Origin: Gordius sp. MW1
Lineage: Eukaryota; Nematomorpha; Gordioida; Gordea; Gordiidae
Direction of reading: 5' to 3'
Assembly (NCBI GenBank): GCA_964036665.1
Contig: OZ038526.1
Coordinates: 26,226,001-26,290,000, forward strand
Length of the DNA stretch: 64,000 nt
Of this stretch, positions 58,358-64,000 are shown in pieces. The stretch's first letter is position 1. Each line of letters begins with the position of its first letter. A program made the position numbers and the translations under genes. The notes beneath the pieces are model-generated. The model had not been told where the DNA came from. It ran no database searches and saw nothing but the letters and a program-made list of their open reading frames with translations.

Positions 58358-58525
58358 GGCATAGGAGTAGCTAGGATTGGAATTAGAGGGGGGCAGTAAT
58401 GATTTAGGGACGGGCAAAATGATTATTTTATGAAATTTTAGCCTTAATAACATAAAATTTCAAGGATTGTTTTAAATTAAGAGGGGGCAGCCGCCTCTTT
58501 CTGCCTCCCACTGGCTACGCACATG
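58358..58525. mobile_element. MITE family B copy
   Basis: GCATAGGAGTAGCTAGGATT to CCACTGGCTACGCACATG, with ATTAGAGGGGGGCAGTAATG inside. Flanks GGCTTTGG / GGTTTGGG are weakly alike. Confidence 0.8.
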
Positions 58526-58691
58526 GGTTTGGGGTGGTAAATATTCGTACTGGGTGTAACCCTATTTACACCCTCCTTTTACACCAGCCCCGAGTTGTTT
58601 TGAAGCGATGATGCTTTGCCTTCGATCCGTCTTATTATATAAGAGACAATAAGCTAACAGTATTTTCATATGCCTAAATATTATAAATTTA

Positions 58692-60450
58692 CTAGCTGAC
58701 CCGGCAAACGTTGTTTTGCTATATACATTATTTCTAGAAAATACTATAAGTGTATGGGTATGTGGTTATGAATGAAATAAGAATGGAGCGTTGTGACAAT
58801 GTTGGCCTATAAAATGACAATAACTAATCATGTATTTATTCATTCTTTATACTTTATAAAATCATTTATGATACCTATATATACATCAAATTATGACGAT
58901 TAACAAATAATTCATCATCAATCTCTAAGTGCGATGGATTGTACAATATTTTTGGTTAGTCCATCTTTAGCCAACACAATCAAGCGGGATGGTTTACCCA
59001 CGCGAGAACATGCCACGTATAGGTGTCCGTGGGAAAAGCATGATGTGCCCAAATCTAAGCCACAAATAGACATCGTTTGACCCTGAGCCTTATTGAGTCA
59101 TTGCGAATGCCAATCTAATTGGAAATTGAATACGTTGAATTCAATCGGCACATCTGTGGGAATTATAGGGATTCGTGACAGCAATAAATTTTTACCTCGG
59201 AACTCGCCATTCAAAATGGTGACTTCGATAACATTTTTCATAAATTTTTTAATAACGAATCGTGTGCCATTACACAGCCGTGGTGGGTTTAAATTACGAA
59301 GCAAAACTCCCGGAGATCCAACCTTCAATTGTATAGGGTGCGGTGGCCTGCCTGACAAATCCAATGAATTCAAAAACTTAATTGGATAATTTACAGCCTC
59401 GTTAGCATCGCAAACTGTATCGACAGATTTGTATGACACCAAGTCACCTGGCAACAACTGTTGTATCTTGGAATTTAAACCATTGACGTCCACATTTTTT
59501 GCTGACAATATTGCTCTTTCGGACTTCCAGGCAAGATTTTGTACTGTGTATATAGATCTGGAAATATTTGGTCGATGAGAGTATTTTGCGAGTCGACAAT
59601 TGTGCAAAAATCCGACGGTAATTTTATGCATCCAGTATTTTCATACAAATCACTTTTCCATCACCAATATCCAACAGTTATTTTGAGAATGCTTCAGCGG
59701 ATGGATCTTTAAGCATATGAACGCGCATGTTAAATTTTAGTTCTAAGTTTTCAACATTATGCCACAGTGACGGATCTTAAACAAACGTTGATCTCATCAG
59801 CGTACGTTGAACGTGGAATGACGGGAAGTGTTTGCGTCCAGCTCTCTGACGATGCGCCTGGCAAAAGGTGAATCGAAGTTGTTGTACCCGCAACGTGCAT
59901 CCACGCGATTATCGAGTGCGCGTTCGGAGTCGTCACCACCCATAAATAAATTTTTAAAAATTTATAAGATTCGTTTGGCATCGGCAGCAATGAACCAACC
60001 CACTTTGTGAAAAACCTGGCCTTTTATTTTTAACGCTGAATTAAATTGTTGACCGTTTGCAGCATTATTTTGAACTATTTCTGTTGCTCCGAACGATGTC
60101 ATTTGGAAGCATGAATTGAATGCCAAATAGCTTTCAGGAGGCTAGAATCAGGGTACGTACCGATAAGTAAATCGTGCAGTTAAGGTGGTGTTTCAATCTT
60201 CGTTAGTCGAACTTTTCTTGATGAGCAACACATCCCGGCTGACTCATTTTTATAATTAAGTGCAAGACAATGCGAACATACCTTGTTCATAGTACCAAAC
60301 CAATCACCACTTAAGGGGGCGTAATATTCAACATCAGGCTCATACTGGAAAGCTAGTGGAAGGAATGAAGCCGATTTAAATGCTCGATGTACTTGTTGGC
60401 GTTGTTGGTCATTTGCTCTACGTGTGTTGATCACAAATCGGCGTAGTCCA
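58692..60450 (-). pseudogene. Broken Helitron (rolling-circle transposon) remnant
   Basis: Read on the - strand. At 60434-60180 a zinc-knuckle-like start (KVCSHCLALNYKNESAGMCC) leads to the Helitron N-terminal domain near 60095-59850 (QMTSFGA, KVGSLLPMPNESYKFLKIYF). Then, with the replication nuclease and most of the helicase missing, comes the PIF1-type helicase C-terminal part at ~59755-58925 (LPSDFCTIVDSQN, VGSPGVLLRNLNPPRLCNGT, DLGTSCFSHGHLYVACSRVG). Stops and frameshifts are present, for example at the FAMT-AQGQT motif near 59095. The 3' end GTTTGCCGGGTCAGCTAG followed by T, at 58692, is a typical CTAG Helitron terminus. Confidence 0.88.
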
Positions 60451-60539
60451 CTTGAGAGAAGGATCTTTAGAATTGTAAGGGATTTTATGCGCGATTGGTC
60501 TCAGGGGAGGGAGGAGTTCAAGAACATGATAGATACGCA

Positions 60540-60961
60540 GTATACGTCATGGGTTGCGTTTGATTGACATTTTATTAAACGTATAAAACTAAATAACTTG
60601 ACCGTCTTATGACTTAGAGATTTGAAATATAGTTAAAAACATAGGCTCAGACCTACCAATAATTTGCAGAAAGTTTGTATATATGCCGCCACCAATTTTG
60701 GAAAACTACCTGATCGATTTGGCTAAAAATTTCACAGTTTATTCCTGACACTCCGGAGCATGTTTTAAGATTTATTCGAGCCAAATCGGTCCAGTGGTTT
60801 TCCGGTATTCGTACGCGTTGACTGTATATGGAAATAGAACAATAGAAATAGAACATATAGACATCAAACTTTATTTTTGCTTCAATAACCGCTTTATTAT
60901 CATATATGCCCTAAAATTCATAATTTAATATGGCAAAACAACGTTTGCCGGATTCATCTAG
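60540..60961 (+). mobile_element. Second, oppositely oriented Helitron-type 3' end
   Basis: Ends ATGGCAAAACAACGTTTGCC then GGATTCATCTAG followed by T at 60961, the same kind of terminus as the Helitron at 58692 but on the + strand. The AAATCGGTCCAGTGG segment at ~60783 is typical of the region before such ends. The 5' limit is unknown; it may begin within or beside the first Helitron. Confidence 0.6.
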
Positions 60962-61069
60962 TACAAGATAATTTTATAGGATTTAATGTAGTGATATACC
61001 TGGATACTGGACGAGATTAGTATTGGTAGAAGCAAGGGCATGCAGTTTCACCTGTATAATTGAACAACA

Positions 61070-61912
61070 ATTATTAATTGCTATGGAATTTATGGGCTCA
61101 CTTTCCATTTTCCGATGTCTTGTCACGCACCGAATGTCACGCTTTTCGCCGAGCGAATAAGCCATCCTGAGTACGATACCCTGTGCTCCCCCCTACAAAG
61201 GCCTATGCCTCTACTGATGTGGGTTCGAATCCCGGGGAGGCCAAAATTTTTTTATTTTTTTTTAAATTTATATATTGTGTTTGTTAATACCATTGATAAT
61301 ATGGCTTTTGGCCGTCAGCTGATCAATGAAAAAAAATGACCATTGGCCAAAGTGTGAATCGAAATTTTTTTTCTCGTTTTTTTGGCTAACATTGATAACT
61401 ACCCTGTGTCCCCCTCCTACAAGAGCCTATGCCTCTACTGATATGGGTCCCTGTGCCCCCCCCCCTACAAAGACCTATGCCTTTACTGACGTGGGTTCGA
61501 ATCCCGGGGAGGCCAAAAAAAATTTTATATTTTTTTTACTTACCATATTGTTCTTGTAATTACCATTGATAATATGGCATTTTGGCCGTCCGCTGGCTGC
61601 TGACCAATGAAAAAAAATGATCATTTGCCAAAATGTGAATCAATTTTTTTTTTTGACTCTTATGTATTTATATTCACTTTTACCGTGTCCTGGCTGCTGA
61701 CCAATAAAAAAAATGACCATTGGCCAAAGTGTGAATCAAAATTTTTTTTTTCGTTTTTTTTGACTTTTATGTATTTATAGACCGTCTCTTAATACTGACC
61801 AATGGAAAAAAATAACCATTGGCCAAAGTGTGAATCGAAATTTTTGTTTCCGTTTTTTTTGACTCTTATGAATTTATAGACCGTCTCTTGATACTAACCA
61901 ATGGAACAATTT
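61070..61912. repeat. Composite element copy 2 (inverted): tail, tRNA-like segments, 128-bp-type units
   Basis: From the left: TTAATTGCTATGGAATTTATG and GGGCTCACTTTCC (tail), GTCACGCACCGAATGTCAC, then a segment ending GGGTTCGAATCCCGGGGAGG at ~61225, again at ~61510 with a truncated tandem copy between. It then passes through about five diverged units containing TTGGCCGTCCGCTGGCTGCT and GACCAATGAAAAAAAATGA. This is the order of the 7415-9207 element in reverse complement. GGTTCGAATCC is a perfect Pol III B box; no A box or cloverleaf was found, so it is not a tRNA gene. Confidence 0.82.
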
Positions 61913-61996
61913 AGCACCTGTAAATTTTTTGAGATAAACTTACGATACTTGTGACATTTTTAGATGCGCGGTAGAACAGGCAATAGCGGAGCTAAT

Positions 61997-62741
61997 CAGG
62001 GGTTTGAACCCGCCCAAAATAAAATCGTGTTCGGGTTTGGCATAAATTTTGAAATCGGGTTCGTGTTCGGGTTTGGCATAAATTTTGAAACCCGGTTCGG
62101 GTACAGGTTCGGGTTCAAGAAATTTTATTATACTAATAATACATTTTTACCTTCAAAAAATTATTGAATAGTTAACTTAATTTTTAAATAGCACCTAATT
62201 AAATTCACATGCCAATTGTTTAATGGGGTTATTTTCCTTCACCATTTTTAGACTTTAAAAGAGAATAATTAGACCTCAGTAAATTTTACAAACAAGTGAG
62301 AAACAAATTTAAAATTATAATAAAACATCTGATATTTCTTTATATTAAATGTAAAAGTACATATATTTAAAGTATTTTACAATTATTATATAAATTATAG
62401 TCTAATATATATCAATTATATATATAATACTTACAAATAATTCTTGAGATAATTATTATTGATTAATGAATGAAAAATGCCGAAAACACAAAAATATTGA
62501 AATTAAAATCATATGGTTTTCTTCGTTTTTTACATTCTCATGATAGAGAAAACTGAGATATTCAATTCCATTCACAATATATTTTTAAATTAAAAACCCG
62601 AACCCGACCCCTTTTTGTATTTATCGGGTTCGGGTTTTAAGAATATTTTTAAAAATGGGTTCGGGTTTGGGTTCGAGTTCTGTAAAACATCGGGTTTTAC
62701 CCTGTTCGGGTTCAGGGGTTTGGGTTCGGGACAAACCCCTG
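61997..62741. mobile_element. Non-autonomous hAT-type element, perfect duplication
   Basis: The ends are CAGGGGTTTGAACCCG and CGGGACAAACCCCTG, flanked by identical GAGCTAAT (61989-61996 and 62742-62749). Subterminal CGGGTTCGGGTTTGG repeats at the left and AACCCGAACCCGACCCC-type repeats at the right. The interior is AT-rich, without transposase. Confidence 0.94.
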
Positions 62742-62749
62742 GAGCTAAT

Positions 62750-63114
62750 GCATGTCGCTGCTCATTGTGACATTTTGTAGGAAACAATTAAAAATTAATT
62801 TTAAAAAAATATCTGTCTGCCGCTGTCACATGAATGACATCGTTAGCTTCGCAGTAAGCGTTTACTGTCTTTTTTTATTATACAAAAACCTGCCTCCCAA
62901 AATTTTTTTAATTCACAAAGCTATATCCTTTTTCCTTAACCCATAGATATCCCTATTCTCCCCTATTAAATACCCTCCTTTCAATGGCTGTTTTTTTAAT
63001 TTTTTATTTAATTTTAAGTTTTTGGTTAGTACAGGGTTAAACTAGGTAATAGGTAAAACTTTGTAGCTAGATTGAGTCAAGTCGGGCATGAACTTAAGCT
63101 TTTGCCAGTAATAT
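62750..63114. other. Intergenic, nothing recognised
   Basis: AT-rich sequence between a hAT-type element and a family D repeat; no exon seen. Confidence 0.4.
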
Positions 63115-63366
63115 TATTTGCTATGCAACTATGGCGATTCCAACATAAATTGCATAGCAAATATGCTTTGTTTATACGTAGTATAAAAGAGTAATAGATG
63201 TGTATGAAGATTTGAAGCAAAAATATGGGAAGCAGGGACAGTCCTTAGCTAAATGGGGGTCTGGGGGCGAAGGCAGGAACTGGGGGCGGAGCCCCCAGCA
63301 GAAGGTTTGGAGGCCGAGCCCTTAAAGGGGGTCTGGGGGCGAAGCTACTAGTTACGCCCGAGGGCT
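63115..63366. repeat. GC-rich hairpin repeat, family D copy 2 (inverted)
   Basis: Begins with TTTGCTATGCAACTATGG and ACATAAATTGCATAGCAAAT, then TATACGTAG, then GGGGGTCTGGGGGCGAA and GGGGGCGGAGCCCCC hairpins, and ends AGTTACGCCCGAGGGC. It has the same parts as 5396-5587 in reverse order. Confidence 0.7.
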
Positions 63367-63663
63367 ATATTTTTTTAATCTAGAGTCAACCAAATATATG
63401 TCGTACCTTTGCACTTTGTGGAGTTCCGATCGCAAAAATATCCAGCAAAGGTGCTCGGATCTGCCTATGGGTTAAGAACAGATGAATGTTAATAAAACGT
63501 ACAGCTTATATATATTTAAAAAACTTTAACAAAAAGGTCCTCATAAAGGTATTTAAAGGTAACCTGCATGCCACAGCTTAAGGCCTACGTAAGCCGCTTT
63601 TTGCGCCTAGGCCAAGGCGTTGGCGGTCGCCAAGAATGTTCTTAGGCTTCACTTTATTTTTAT

Positions 63664-63863
63664 TTATATTGGCTCTAAACTTAGTTCATTATCTGGAATA
63701 TAGTCAGGATATTTTAAGTTTTGGTTATGCTTTATTTTGGACTCGTCGTTAAGGTTCATGGCGAAATCCCCCCTATGCATGGATCCAGCGCAGCCCATAT
63801 GAGTCTCATATAGCGACTCATCATCTGAGGAATCATTGCAGTCTTCTGTTGCTGCTCCAGTCC
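63664..63863 (-). CDS. Possible terminal exon of an unknown gene
   Basis: After an acceptor (TTTTGATAG ending at 63864) a 66-codon frame runs to a stop: it begins GTGAATEDCNDSSDDESLYE and ends YPDYIPDNELSLEPI. It is acidic, with a codon pattern unlike the AT-rich surroundings. A lysine-rich frame (KGKKEKTPKEVKQRSVAAPV) on the same strand at ~63900-63985 could be the preceding exon, but no consensus donor joins them. I recognise no family. Confidence 0.4.
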
Positions 63864-63923
63864 CTATCAAAAGTAATAAATATAGTATTTATTAAATAAA
63901 GGGATAGGGACTGGAGCAGCAAC
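63848..63923. repeat. 20-bp perfect inverted repeat (hairpin)
   Basis: GTTGCTGCTCCAGTCCCTAT at 63848-63867 is repeated inverted as ATAGGGACTGGAGCAGCAAC at 63904-63923. The 36-nt spacer contains a smaller inverted pair, AATAAATA / TATTTATT. Confidence 0.9.
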
Positions 63924-64000
63924 ACTTCTTTGCTTAACTTCCTTTGGAGTTTTCTCTTTTTTACCCTTCACTTTTTTTGTTTTGTGGGGAATACATAATA

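Noticed and set aside
59828..60010. 60-codon + strand frame in the Helitron
   Set aside because: The - strand carries the Helitron domain; this is its shadow.
61180..61520. tRNA genes suggested by GGTTCGAATCCCGGGGAGG
   Set aside because: Only a B box and a 3'-half-like sequence are present. No A box, anticodon arm or acceptor pairing could be built, and the sequence is embedded in a repeat.

Overview
The window is nuclear DNA from an animal, most likely an invertebrate: it is AT-rich, genes are split by many GT-AG introns, and the gaps and introns are full of small transposons. I cannot name the species. I reassembled four host genes exon by exon; splice phases agree at every junction I could check except one, which I flag. 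Two genes form a convergent tail-to-tail pair in the first 40 kb: TUBGCP3 (gamma-tubulin complex component 3, + strand, 926-16968, about 902 aa) and an SRCAP/Domino/Swr1-type chromatin remodeller (- strand, 40439-18030, 24 coding exons, 2247 aa). About 1 kb separates their stop codons. Downstream lie a short Reeler-domain secreted protein (+, 48340-49416, first exon not identified) and a very-long-chain 3-oxoacyl-CoA reductase / 17-beta-HSD12-like dehydrogenase (+, 55359-57300). A possible terminal exon of another gene sits at 63664-63863 on the - strand.

The rest is mostly mobile DNA. hAT-type insertions with recognisable 8-bp target duplications dominate: single elements at 9842-10281, 43747-47138 (split by a dead RTE-like LINE), 53613-54726 and 61997-62741, plus two MITE families. 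Family A has ends TAGTGTTGTAAAAACGG and about ten copies; family B has ends CATGGGCGTAGCCAG and about ten copies. Many MITEs sit in introns of the two large genes, several within 13-70 nt of a splice site. There is also a broken Helitron (58692-60450) with an oppositely oriented Helitron-like end near 60961, a near-perfect 1.58-kb palindrome (31504-33082), and a second RTE fragment (40790-41745).

The most unusual structure is a composite repeat at two distant loci (about 7415-9207 and, inverted, 61070-61912). It consists of a tandem array of a 128-bp unit, a tRNA-like B-box segment, and a tail ending in the palindromic ATTGCATAGCAAT. The same terminal motif ends at least two other, otherwise different repeat families and stands alone elsewhere. 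This suggests a family of non-autonomous elements sharing one terminus, comparable to satellite-carrying Helentron/HINE or 'pearl' elements.

The host genes are unrelated in pathway: microtubule nucleation, H2A.Z deposition, a secreted Reeler protein, and fatty acid elongation. Nothing here is operon-like. All statements rest on reading the sequence by eye; no alignment or database search was run.
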